Origin: Neoalteromonas arenosi
Lineage (GTDB): Bacteria; Pseudomonadota; Gammaproteobacteria; Enterobacterales; Alteromonadaceae
Assembly: GCF_030362855.1 (NCBI RefSeq)
Contig: NZ_JAUCBP010000011.1
Coordinates: 1 to 64,000, forward strand
DNA: 64,000 nucleotides
Direction: 5' to 3'
The translations under genes were made by a program, and so were the position numbers. The notes under the pieces are model-generated. The model was not told the origin of the DNA. It worked only from the letters and a program-made list of their open reading frames with translations, and did no database searches. Shown here piece after piece: positions 56,162 to 64,000 of the stretch. How positions within the stretch are numbered: position 1 is the stretch's first letter; every line of letters starts with the position of its first letter.

Positions 56162-57339
56162 ACTGAATTCCTGCGTAAACGAAGTGATTGTGACAATAAT
56201 ATCAACGTATGCAAACCAATTAGAGCGGCGCTGATGATCATTAGCATTGACCAACCTGTCAACGCCAGAATCGCACCGGCTCCCAGAGCTGCAAATGCCT
56301 GAGCGCTAAATACCATAAAGTCATGCATGCCTTGTGCGGCAAATTTCTCGTTGGGGGAATGGCTTTTTCCCAGTAAGACAGTACCGGCGAGAAATAATAA
56401 GTTCCACCCCAAACCTAGTAGAACCAAAGCTACCCAATAGCTCGCCCATTCAGCGCCATAAAATCCGATTAGCATGGTCGCTATGTAAATACTCAATCCG
56501 CAGAAAATAACACCTTTGATCCCTAAACGGTTGATCAACCAGGCACTAAAAAAGGATGGCAAATACATAGCAATGATATGACTTTGAATCACCCACTTGG
56601 TCTGTTCCAAACTAAAGCTTTGATGCACATGCATATGCACAGGCGTTGCCGTCATAATAAAGCTCATTAGCGCAAAACCGATGACTGATGTAGAGACTGC
56701 AATAATAAAGTACGGTTGACGAATGATTTGCCAGCGTCCCCTCGCAGGTTCAGCATTGGATACTTGCTCCAACGGTTGTTCGGCTGTTAATTGAAATAAT
56801 AGTGCACATAGCAAACTGGCAGCAGACACGAGTAAAAAGCTGCCCACATACGCTTGTGAAAACATTGCCTGCCCGAGAGTTACGAGTTCTGGACCTAGCA
56901 CAGCTGCTACCAAGCCTCCAAGTAAGACCGTCGACATCGCCCGTGGTGCTAAGTCAAATGGCACCGCCTCAATCGCGGCAAAACGAATTTGCTGAAATCC
57001 CGCGATACACAGCCCAAGCATGAAAATCGCCGCTAAAAATAGCCCAAAATTGCCAATATAAGTTGCTAGCCCAGCAGCCATAGCGGCCGCAGCTGCTACA
57101 ACTGCTGAACCGGTAAATCCTTTTTTACGCCCAAAGCGCCGCATCAGCTGGGTCACAGGCAACACACCACAAGCTGTGCCAACAATCATCATGGCAACAG
57201 GCAGAGTTGCTAAGGATGGATAAGGAGCGAGTTGTGCGCCGACGATTCCGCCGGCCAATACAACTGTAGCACCAGCACTCATTGCCAGTGCTTGGATCAG
57301 AGCGAGTAACCAGACGCGCGCTGGTAACTGCCGGATCAC
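56158..57339 (-). CDS. Major facilitator superfamily transporter
   Basis: A 393-residue protein with twelve predicted transmembrane helices and the MFS loop MRRFGRKKGF between helices 2 and 3. The substrate is unknown. It starts four nt inside the M17 peptidase gene (ATGA) and ends in an ATGA overlap with DUF1653, so all three are translationally coupled. Confidence 0.9.
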   Translation of the reverse strand: MIRQLPARVWLLALIQALAMSAGATVVLAGGIVGAQLAPYPSLATLPVAMMIVGTACGVLPVTQLMRRFGRKKGFTGSAVVAAAAAMAAGLATYIGNFGLFLAAIFMLGLCIAGFQQIRFAAIEAVPFDLAPRAMSTVLLGGLVAAVLGPELVTLGQAMFSQAYVGSFLLVSAASLLCALLFQLTAEQPLEQVSNAEPARGRWQIIRQPYFIIAVSTSVIGFALMSFIMTATPVHMHVHQSFSLEQTKWVIQSHIIAMYLPSFFSAWLINRLGIKGVIFCGLSIYIATMLIGFYGAEWASYWVALVLLGLGWNLLFLAGTVLLGKSHSPNEKFAAQGMHDFMVFSAQAFAALGAGAILALTGWSMLMIISAALIGLHTLILLSQSLRLRRNSV

Positions 57340-58901
57340 TGAGGCTTATCTACGTATGTCGCAACCATCGCGGCTACAGGCGCTGCGGTAGGCTTACCAT
57401 GCTGCCAATCCAATTTTTCGACCCCACTACCAGCAATATCGACATGCGTATAGGCAATTGGAAACTCACTATTCTCGTCGTGCTGATCAATGCCCGATGC
57501 AATATTCAAAAACGCCATTGGAAATTGATGACCTCGCATGGTTGATACTGATGGCGCATTGTTCGACGACAGGACATCATCGGCTTTGGTACGAGCCTTG
57601 ATAAAATCATAGTCTTCGCGACGGCTCGATGATAATTCACCGCAGTCGCCCCACATCGCGCCTTTTTTAATAAACGCATTTGCCAACATGCGCTGTTGCG
57701 CTACACCGTTTTGTATATAACCGGTGTACGGTCCGAGTGCGATGGCGGCGTGACCGGTTAAGGTCGCCACTGAATAAACTTCCGGCTTGGTTTCTCGCGG
57801 CTGTTGCAACGCTAATTCACGCAAGTGAGACATAACATCAGCGAGCACCATACGCCCTTCTGCATCAGTATTACCCACCCGCACTCTGACGCCGGCATGG
57901 CTGGTAATGATCTCATCGGGTACATAGGCTTCTTCACCAATGCTATTGCGCACTACGCCAAGCTCGGCCACTACTTTTATGTTTTTCGGTTGTAACTTCG
58001 CCAGACTCAGCATAAAGCCTGCGACTGCGGCTGCACCACCTTTATCGCGACTCATACCTGCCATATGACCACCCACTTTTAAATCAGCACCGCCAGTGTC
58101 AAAAGTGATTCCTTTACCTGCCAAAAACAGGCTCTTTTGGATCAAGCCTTTACCTTCATAGGTTAGGCGCACTACGCGAGGCTGATGCCGCTCAACATTC
58201 ACCGATGCACGGGCAACGCCATGTAGTAGAGGATAATCCTGACGCAATTGTTGGTCATCGGCGATCACCTTCACGTCAATGCAGCTGTCTTTAAACGCTG
58301 CAACACAATAATCGGCAAACTTCGGTGGTGCCATGCGCTCAGGCTCAGTACCGCATAAATCACGCGCGAGACGTTTACCCAGCTCAATTGCGTGAATATA
58401 ATCACATTCAGCCGCGGACAAACCCACAATGCCAACTTCGGCAATAGTCTCAACAGCGTCTTCTCCTAGAGCTTCACGCGCTTCCAGCGGTTGCCAAAGG
58501 CCTTGGGCAAAGCCCAAGTAAGCCACTTCGATGGCATTTTGATAACGCTCTTCATTATGTTCCAGCGACACCATTAGTAACGGTTTATTTATCCCTGCCG
58601 CAACAGCGAGCTCGGCTGCTTCACGTCCAGCGTCAAAGCAACGGCGAACATCATCGTAGTAACGGTCTAAAGGCCCTGTGGGAACATGCAACAAACGTTG
58701 TCCAGGAACTTGCGCTGCCGCCAATAAAACCGGCTCTTTACCCACGCGAGCATCGATAGCCTTATGCTCGGTTAATACGCTGGATAACCCGCCTAGACTG
58801 CTGGGCGTTAAGCTATCAGAAATAACAATGGCCGCATCATATTGATTGAGAACGTCGCCATCTTGGATAGAGGATACCGGAATTGGTGTAGGGGCTGACA
58901 T
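57336..58901 (-). CDS. M17 leucyl-aminopeptidase family protein
   Basis: Dinuclear-metal aminopeptidase of 521 residues. The family signature is NTDAEGRMVLADV; the metal and catalytic block is LAGKGITFDTGGADLKVG, and the next block reads MSRDKGGAAAVAG. The N-terminal alpha/beta domain covers about 1-170. Peptides released may be linked to the coupled transporter. It leads the operon. Confidence 0.92.
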   Translation of the reverse strand: MSAPTPIPVSSIQDGDVLNQYDAAIVISDSLTPSSLGGLSSVLTEHKAIDARVGKEPVLLAAAQVPGQRLLHVPTGPLDRYYDDVRRCFDAGREAAELAVAAGINKPLLMVSLEHNEERYQNAIEVAYLGFAQGLWQPLEAREALGEDAVETIAEVGIVGLSAAECDYIHAIELGKRLARDLCGTEPERMAPPKFADYCVAAFKDSCIDVKVIADDQQLRQDYPLLHGVARASVNVERHQPRVVRLTYEGKGLIQKSLFLAGKGITFDTGGADLKVGGHMAGMSRDKGGAAAVAGFMLSLAKLQPKNIKVVAELGVVRNSIGEEAYVPDEIITSHAGVRVRVGNTDAEGRMVLADVMSHLRELALQQPRETKPEVYSVATLTGHAAIALGPYTGYIQNGVAQQRMLANAFIKKGAMWGDCGELSSSRREDYDFIKARTKADDVLSSNNAPSVSTMRGHQFPMAFLNIASGIDQHDENSEFPIAYTHVDIAGSGVEKLDWQHGKPTAAPVAAMVATYVDKPQ

Positions 58902-58918
58902 ACTGTGTCCTTGTGATT

Positions 58919-60022
58919 TTATTTAGGCTGATATTGTGCACGTGGTTCCGCTACAAACTCAAGTTGCTCAAAAGGTAAATTCATCTGTAGCATGGAATCA
59001 TTTGTTGGCAAGCCTACGTGTAAACCGACTAAGCGGATCCCGCGATCTTTACTTCGCGCGTACGCCTCGGCCATCAATTCGTTAAAGTAGTCACGTTGCA
59101 ACGTTGCAGTTTTATGTTCAACCGTTGTTTGTTGAAAGTCACTAAATTTGAGTTTAACGCCTTGCGACGCTATCCGCGCCTGACTCCCTGCATGTTTGGT
59201 CAGTCGTTGGTAAAGACTCTCATAAAGTTTCTCAACAATTGCCAAGCATTCATCAAGACTGTGAATATCTTCTGCCAAAGTACGTTCAACACCAACAGAC
59301 TTGCGCTGGCGCTCGGTACTTAATTCGCGATCATCAATAGCATGGCTACGCTTCCACAACACAGGACCAAATTTGCCGAATTGCTTAACCAGGCGGTCCA
59401 GAGGGTAATTGCGAACATCCGCACAGGTGTACAAACCTAATCGTTGTAGCTTCTCAATTGTGACTTTACCGACACCGGGAATTTTTCTGAGCGGCAACTG
59501 CTGAACAAACTCATCCAATTGGTCAGGTGTTATCACACAGATTCCATCGGGTTTGTTTTCATCGCTGGCAATCTTGGCAACGAACTTAAGCGGTGCCACA
59601 CCGGCTGAAGCAGTAAGACCTAACTCAGCTTTGATGGTACGTCTTATTTCTTCAGCAATTAGCGTAGCGCTGCCACCGTGCAGCTTACAATCCGATACAT
59701 CCAAGTATGCTTCATCAAGCGATAATGGCTCAATTATGTCGGTATAGCGTTGGAATATGGCTCGTATTTGCTTAGACACGCTGACATAGACGTCCATGCG
59801 TCCTTTTATGAGTTTCAGCTCTGGGCATAAACGCATGGCATGCGCAGTTGCCATAGCGGATCGCACGCCGAATTGGCGAGCGGGATAATTACAGGTGCTG
59901 ATCACGCCGCGCCGATCAGAGCTTCCCCCTATAGCAATAGGCACATTGACCAATGCCGGGTTATCGCGCATCTCAACGGCAGCATAAAAACAATCCATGT
60001 CGATATGAATGAATTTCCGCAC
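58919..60022 (-). CDS. dinB: DNA polymerase IV
   Basis: Y-family translesion polymerase of 367 residues: IHIDMDCFYAAVE (first metal Asp), SLDEAYLDVS (catalytic Asp-Glu), the HhH region LPLRKIPGVGKVTIEKL and the little-finger domain. The start is a GTG at 60022. The C-terminal tail ends in YQPK and has no obvious QxxLxLF clamp motif beyond MNLPFEQL. I see no LexA box upstream. Confidence 0.96.
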   Translation of the reverse strand: MRKFIHIDMDCFYAAVEMRDNPALVNVPIAIGGSSDRRGVISTCNYPARQFGVRSAMATAHAMRLCPELKLIKGRMDVYVSVSKQIRAIFQRYTDIIEPLSLDEAYLDVSDCKLHGGSATLIAEEIRRTIKAELGLTASAGVAPLKFVAKIASDENKPDGICVITPDQLDEFVQQLPLRKIPGVGKVTIEKLQRLGLYTCADVRNYPLDRLVKQFGKFGPVLWKRSHAIDDRELSTERQRKSVGVERTLAEDIHSLDECLAIVEKLYESLYQRLTKHAGSQARIASQGVKLKFSDFQQTTVEHKTATLQRDYFNELMAEAYARSKDRGIRLVGLHVGLPTNDSMLQMNLPFEQLEFVAEPRAQYQPK

Positions 60023-60148
60023 ACCACACCTTAAACTGTATAAAAAAACAGTATTTTGGCTCCTGACCGCCTATTTTGCAAGTATTGTGGTGTGGCGTTC
60101 AGTCATTGAGTGTCGTTACCCCAACAGGCCAGAGTGATCGTTGTATGA

Positions 60149-60382
60149 CTAGATTATTTTGTCCTTTTGCCACTCAGCAATTTTTTGCTGGCGTGCTTCT
60201 TCTCGTTCCATGCGTGCTTTTTTGCGATCACACGGCTCTGGGCAATCACACGCCTTAGAAATACCTAAAGCCCCTAAACCACCGCAACTGCCGGCGATGG
60301 ATTTGCGTTGCACCATATAGCCAACCGCCATTGCTGCCACCATAGCAAGGAAGAAAATAAATGCGAGAATAAAAGTACTCAT
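60149..60382 (-). CDS. nqrM: Na+-NQR maturation protein NqrM
   Basis: A 77-residue protein with one N-terminal transmembrane helix and the conserved cysteine-rich SCGGLGALGISKACDCPEPC, the NqrM (former DUF539) signature. In Vibrio it is needed to install the Fe centre between NqrD and NqrE. Its place after apbE is canonical. Confidence 0.95.
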   Translation of the reverse strand: MSTFILAFIFFLAMVAAMAVGYMVQRKSIAGSCGGLGALGISKACDCPEPCDRKKARMEREEARQQKIAEWQKDKII

Positions 60383-60393
60383 AATAATCTCTG

Positions 60394-61431
60394 TTAGTTC
60401 CCGATTTGATGGGGAGTTACCACATTAACCCGTTGGTCAAATGTGCTAGATGTCCATTGAATAAATTCGTTACCGCTCTTACTGATTAGAATAACGGCAA
60501 TATTATTGAGCTCCGCCACCGCTTTGGCTTGCTCAGTGCCCATTACAATCAGTGCGGTCGCCAAGCCATCCGCTGTCATCGCGGAAGGATGAATAACCGA
60601 TACCGACACCAAATTGTGCTGTATGGGCTTGCCCGTTATCGGGTTAATTAAATGCGAATAACGCACACCGTCCTGCTCATAATAATTGCGATAATCACCA
60701 GATGTCGCAATCGCATTGTTACCGATTTCAATCACGCTTTGAACTGCACGTTCGGTAGAGACTGGTTTTTCGATCGCTATTCGCCAAGGTTGTCCTGACA
60801 TTTTATTGCCAGCGACACGCATTTCACCACCAATCTCAACTAAGTACTCGGTAATGCCCGCCGCAATTAACAATTCAGCAATTACATCTACACCATAACC
60901 TTTGGCGATTGTACTTAAATCGATATAAAGATTCGGTTCGTTTTTAATGATGCTGTTGTCAGCTAAAACAATTTTGTCGATACCTGTCGTGGCTAACGTT
61001 TCAGCAATGAGTGCATCACTGGGGACAACGTCGGGTCGTTGCGTTGGACCAAAGCCCCACAGGTTAACCACAGGCCCTATAGTGATATCTAAGGCGCCAT
61101 CGCTGACTTGGTGCAACCGAACTGCTTCGCGCAGAACCGCTACCGTTTCTGGCGAGAGCGCAAAAGGTTCAGCACTGCGGTGCTGGTTGAGTTTCGATAG
61201 CTCTGAATTCGGATCATAGGTCGACATTAACGCATTTACGCGGATCAATGCCGCGTCAATCTGCCGGTGAATATCTTCTGGATCGACGTTTTCGCTAGGC
61301 GCAAACTTAACGTTGTAAGACGTTCCCATTGTCGCCCCTTGTAAATGCACTTCTTGCGGTTGTTGCGGAGCGCAACCAAACAGCAAGAAGAGCAACGAGA
61401 CGCCAACGATAAGGTATTTTACTTGATTCAT
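60394..61431 (-). CDS. apbE: FAD:protein FMN transferase ApbE
   Basis: Lipoprotein of 345 residues (lipobox LLFGC) that attaches FMN covalently to threonines of NqrB and NqrC. It shows GTSYNVKF, the NPITGKPI Mg-binding region and the AMTADGLATAL motif. It follows nqrF after a terminator-like stem, and its ribosome site AGGA directly follows that stem's T-run. Confidence 0.95.
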   Translation of the reverse strand: MNQVKYLIVGVSLLFLLFGCAPQQPQEVHLQGATMGTSYNVKFAPSENVDPEDIHRQIDAALIRVNALMSTYDPNSELSKLNQHRSAEPFALSPETVAVLREAVRLHQVSDGALDITIGPVVNLWGFGPTQRPDVVPSDALIAETLATTGIDKIVLADNSIIKNEPNLYIDLSTIAKGYGVDVIAELLIAAGITEYLVEIGGEMRVAGNKMSGQPWRIAIEKPVSTERAVQSVIEIGNNAIATSGDYRNYYEQDGVRYSHLINPITGKPIQHNLVSVSVIHPSAMTADGLATALIVMGTEQAKAVAELNNIAVILISKSGNEFIQWTSSTFDQRVNVVTPHQIGN

Positions 61432-61440
61432 TTATGTCCT

Positions 61441-61466
61441 AAAAAAGGGGGCTAAAAAGCCCCCTT
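61441..61466 (-). terminator. Intrinsic terminator/attenuator between nqrF and apbE
   Basis: On the minus strand AAGGGGGCT, loop TTTT, AGCCCCCTT then TTTT: a strong GC stem plus T-run inside an operon. It should cut transcription into apbE-nqrM after the abundant Nqr subunits. Confidence 0.85.
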
Positions 61467-61485
61467 GTCAGCAAAAATTGATTGG

Positions 61486-62718
61486 CTAGCCACCGAAATC
61501 ATCAAGCATGATGTTTTCGTCTTCAACACCTAAGTCTTTTAGCATGTTGATGACAGCTGCATTCATCATAGGTGGCCCACACATGTAGAACTCACAATCT
61601 TCAGGTGCTGGGTGATCTTTCAGGTAATTCTCCAACAATACTTGGTGAATAAAACCTGTGTAACCTTCCCAGTTGTCTTCAGGTTGTGGATCAGACAACG
61701 CCACGTGCCAATTAAAGTTATCGTTCTCGTCCTGCAACATATCGAAATCTTCTACATAGAACATTTCGCGTAGTGAACGCGCTCCGTACCAGAACGAAAT
61801 CTTGCGATCAGTTTTGATGCGGCGCAATTGGTCAAAGATGTGTGAACGCATAGGTGCCATTCCTGCACCACCGCCAACGAATACCATTTCTGCATCAGTT
61901 TCTTTCGCAAAGAATTCACCGAATGGGCCAGAAATAGTCACCTTATCACCTGCTTTCAAGCTCCAAATGAATGAGCTCATTTTACCTGCTGGCAGGCTGA
62001 GGTTATTAGGTGGCGGCGTAGCAATACGAACGTTAAGCATGATGATGCCTTCCTCTTCAGGATAGTTCGCCATTGAGTATGCACGAATAGTCTCTTCGTC
62101 AACTTTAGACTCGATGTCAAAGAAACCGAAGCGTTCCCAGTCACCACGATACTCTTCAGGAATATCGAAGTCTTTGTATTTTACGTGGTGAGGTGGCGCT
62201 TCAATCTGGATATAACCACCGGCGCGGAAAGGAACACTTTCCCCGTCGGGAATTGCCAATTTGAGCTCTTTGATGAAGGTCGCTTCGTTATTGTTTGAAA
62301 TAACTTCACAATCCCACTTTTTGATGCCGAATACTTCTTCCGGGAGTTCGATTTTCATGTCTTGCTTAATCGCAACCTGACATGACAAACGACAACCTTC
62401 ACGTGCTTCACCTTTAGTGATGTGGTCAAGCTCAGTAGGAAGGATTTCACCACCACCGTCTTTAACATCAACGCGACACTGACCACAAGAGCCACCGCCA
62501 CCACACGCAGATGATACGAAGATACCGGCGTCTGCTAGTGCGCCGAGAAGCTTACCACCTGGCTCGGCTGTAATGATCTTATCAGGATCATTGTTCACCA
62601 TAATTTTTACGTCGCCGCTTGGTACAAGCTTTGATTTGGCGAACATGATAATAAACACCAAGGCGAGAACGATGACAATGAACATGCCAACGCCAAGGTA
62701 AATTTCAACTTGATTCAT
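61486..62718 (-). CDS. nqrF: Na+-translocating NADH:quinone reductase subunit F
   Basis: NADH-oxidising subunit of 410 residues: N-terminal membrane helix (about 7-27), 2Fe-2S domain with [11 protein letters not shown] and a later Cys, then FAD-binding (RAYSMANYP) and NADH-binding ([22 protein letters not shown]) domains. Passes electrons to NqrDE/NqrC. Ends in DDFGG as is usual. Confidence 0.97.
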   Translation of the reverse strand: MNQVEIYLGVGMFIVIVLALVFIIMFAKSKLVPSGDVKIMVNNDPDKIITAEPGGKLLGALADAGIFVSSACGGGGSCGQCRVDVKDGGGEILPTELDHITKGEAREGCRLSCQVAIKQDMKIELPEEVFGIKKWDCEVISNNNEATFIKELKLAIPDGESVPFRAGGYIQIEAPPHHVKYKDFDIPEEYRGDWERFGFFDIESKVDEETIRAYSMANYPEEEGIIMLNVRIATPPPNNLSLPAGKMSSFIWSLKAGDKVTISGPFGEFFAKETDAEMVFVGGGAGMAPMRSHIFDQLRRIKTDRKISFWYGARSLREMFYVEDFDMLQDENDNFNWHVALSDPQPEDNWEGYTGFIHQVLLENYLKDHPAPEDCEFYMCGPPMMNAAVINMLKDLGVEDENIMLDDFGG

Positions 62719-62736
62719 ACCTGTGACCTGCCCCTA

Positions 62737-63345
62737 TTAAAGTTGAATACCGGTAAATGATTGGAAACCTAATGCCATTAGACCTGCAATCATAAATACT
62801 GAACCTAAACCTCTCACGCCATCAGGCATGTCTGCGTACTTGAGTTTTTCGCGCACAGCTGCAAGCAAAGTTATTGCAATTGCCCAACCGATGCCGCTAC
62901 CCAAACCGTAAACTACACTCTCAGACAAGGTGTATTCACGCTGTACCGCAAACGCCACACCACCGAAGATGGCACAGTTCACCGTAATCAACGGCAAGAA
63001 AATACCTAACGCGTTGTACAGCGCTGGGAAGAACTTATCCAAGCTCATTTCCAAAATCTGTACTAATGCAGCAATTACGCCGATAAAGGTCAAAAAGTTC
63101 AAGAAGCTCAAATCAGCCTCAGGGAAACCAGCCCAAGCCAGCGCTCCAGGTGCTAAGATGTTGACGTAGATGATTTGGTTAACGGGTACTGAGATACCCA
63201 ATACCACGATAACAGCTACACCTAGACCCATTGACGTTTTTACTTTCTTTGATACCGCCAAGAAAGTACACATCCCCAAGAAGAGGGCCAACGCCATGTT
63301 CTCAATAAAAATTGAGCGAATTAAAAGCGATAAATAATGTTCCAT
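62737..63345 (-). CDS. nqrE: Na+-NQR subunit E
   Basis: Integral membrane subunit of 202 residues with six helices, homologous to NqrD and RnfA. Conserved [19 protein letters not shown] and VNCAIFGG, the Cys-containing half of the Fe site shared with NqrD. Confidence 0.97.
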   Translation of the reverse strand: MEHYLSLLIRSIFIENMALALFLGMCTFLAVSKKVKTSMGLGVAVIVVLGISVPVNQIIYVNILAPGALAWAGFPEADLSFLNFLTFIGVIAALVQILEMSLDKFFPALYNALGIFLPLITVNCAIFGGVAFAVQREYTLSESVVYGLGSGIGWAIAITLLAAVREKLKYADMPDGVRGLGSVFMIAGLMALGFQSFTGIQL

Positions 63346-63347
63346 GA

Positions 63348-63980
63348 TTAGTCCTTGGCCTCTACTTGCTCAGGTCTGATAGTTCGGATAAACCAGATCA
63401 TACCGCCGATTAGGAAGAACGAGCTAAATGGTAAAATTAGTAAACCATTACCTTGATACCAACCACCGTTCTGTACCAGTGGTAAGATTTCGAAACCTAG
63501 GATAGTACCGAAACCGAAAAGCTCTTTGATTGTACCAATAACGATAAGGATAAATGAATAACCTAAACCGTTGCCGATACCATCCAAGAAACTCATGGTA
63601 GGCGGACTTTTCATCGCATAGGCTTCAGCACGTCCCATTACGATACAGTTGGTGATGATCAATCCAACGAATACCGAAAGCTGCTTGGAAATTTCGTAGC
63701 TGTATGCCTTTAACACTTGGTCTACCACGATTACCAAAGAAGCGATAATGGTCATCTGGATTATGATCCGCACGCTCGAAGGAATGTGGTTACGTATAAT
63801 TGAGATAAACAAGTTTGAAAACGCACACACCGAGGTGAGTGCTAACGACATAACAAGTGCCGTTTCAAGCTTGGTTGTAATTGCCAATGCTGAACAAATG
63901 CCCAACACGTGCAATGCGATAGGGTTACTATCTAGTATCGGCCCGAACAGGGCTTTTTTCATTTCTTTAGTATCTGCCAT
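63348..63980 (-). CDS. nqrD: Na+-NQR subunit D
   Basis: Integral membrane subunit of 210 residues with [23 protein letters not shown] and [15 protein letters not shown], the counterpart Cys site of NqrE. Two nt separate it from nqrE. Past its start, the last bases of the window allow an in-frame TAA (63993-63995), probably the end of nqrC, with nqrA-B beyond the edge. Confidence 0.97.
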   Translation of the reverse strand: MADTKEMKKALFGPILDSNPIALHVLGICSALAITTKLETALVMSLALTSVCAFSNLFISIIRNHIPSSVRIIIQMTIIASLVIVVDQVLKAYSYEISKQLSVFVGLIITNCIVMGRAEAYAMKSPPTMSFLDGIGNGLGYSFILIVIGTIKELFGFGTILGFEILPLVQNGGWYQGNGLLILPFSSFFLIGGMIWFIRTIRPEQVEAKD

Positions 63981-64000
63981 TGTCCTTGCCCCTTATGAAC

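Noticed and set aside
63981-64000. nqrC 3' end
   Set aside because: Only two codons could be present; the TAA at 63993-63995 fits synteny but cannot be shown from sequence.

Overview
The window reads as chromosomal DNA of a marine gammaproteobacterium, most likely an Alteromonadales relative. The evidence is the gene content: a Na+-NQR operon with apbE and nqrM, cysJIH, FabR beside an acyl-CoA desaturase, FldB, TIGR03899, TIGR04219, CLCA_X and DUF2884 (YggN) proteins, a large TonB-dependent receptor and a PEP-CTERM protein. The family cannot be fixed from the 16S fragment by eye. Nearly all of the window is densely coded. One stretch, about 52.1-55.9 kb, is visibly richer in A+T and gene-poor and looks accessory.

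Layout. 1-843: 5' end of a 16S rRNA gene (minus strand) with boxA and two tandem promoters. 0.8-9.6 kb: RRM protein, DUF5610-like protein, trmA, fabR and a delta-9 desaturase with a FabR-type palindrome at its promoter, a REC-DUF3369-GGDEF-EAL regulator and TIGR03899. 9.6-13.8 kb: cysJIH sulfate-assimilation operon. 14-17.5 kb: an unusual phage-shock cluster (small secreted protein, pspA, pspC, small membrane protein, then DUF2333 and TIGR04219) behind a near-consensus sigma-54 promoter. 17.6-21.5 kb: dusA, then a two-gene RLAN/RimK-type ATP-grasp ligase plus GNAT/C39-like peptidase operon. 21.5-23.4 kb: glutathione-dependent formaldehyde detoxification (frmA, fghA). 23.5-26.6 kb: two tandem acyltransferases and a YbdG-type MscS channel. 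26.6-39.7 kb: housekeeping and envelope genes (YggN, YeeZ-like, NSS transporter, SDR, DCC protein, msrA, PhoD-like phosphatase, fldB, CLCA_X, orphan exbD, ygjV, trmN). 39.7-52 kb: S9 peptidase, threonine-dehydratase-like enzyme, amidohydrolase, periplasmic binding protein, MBL hydrolase, a LytTR/histidine-kinase pair and a divergent TonB receptor. 52-56 kb: AT-rich island with two small unknown genes, a GAF-GGDEF cyclase and a PEP-CTERM protein with its own sigma-54 promoter. 56-64 kb: DUF1653/MFS/M17 operon, dinB, and nqrM-apbE-nqrFED running off the right edge.

Themes. Two sigma-54 elements (psp and PEP-CTERM) tie envelope functions to enhancer-dependent transcription, but neither activator gene lies in the window. 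Two genes (trmN and the LytS-type kinase) have conserved-looking coding sequence upstream of any ATG/GTG/TTG and may start at ATT. Seven convergent gene pairs meet with no gap or overlap at their stops, while the other convergent pairs are mostly separated by compact bidirectional terminators. The strongest candidates for an under-described system are the RimK/GNAT-C39 peptide-ligase operon and the sigma-54-driven psp operon led by a secreted protein.
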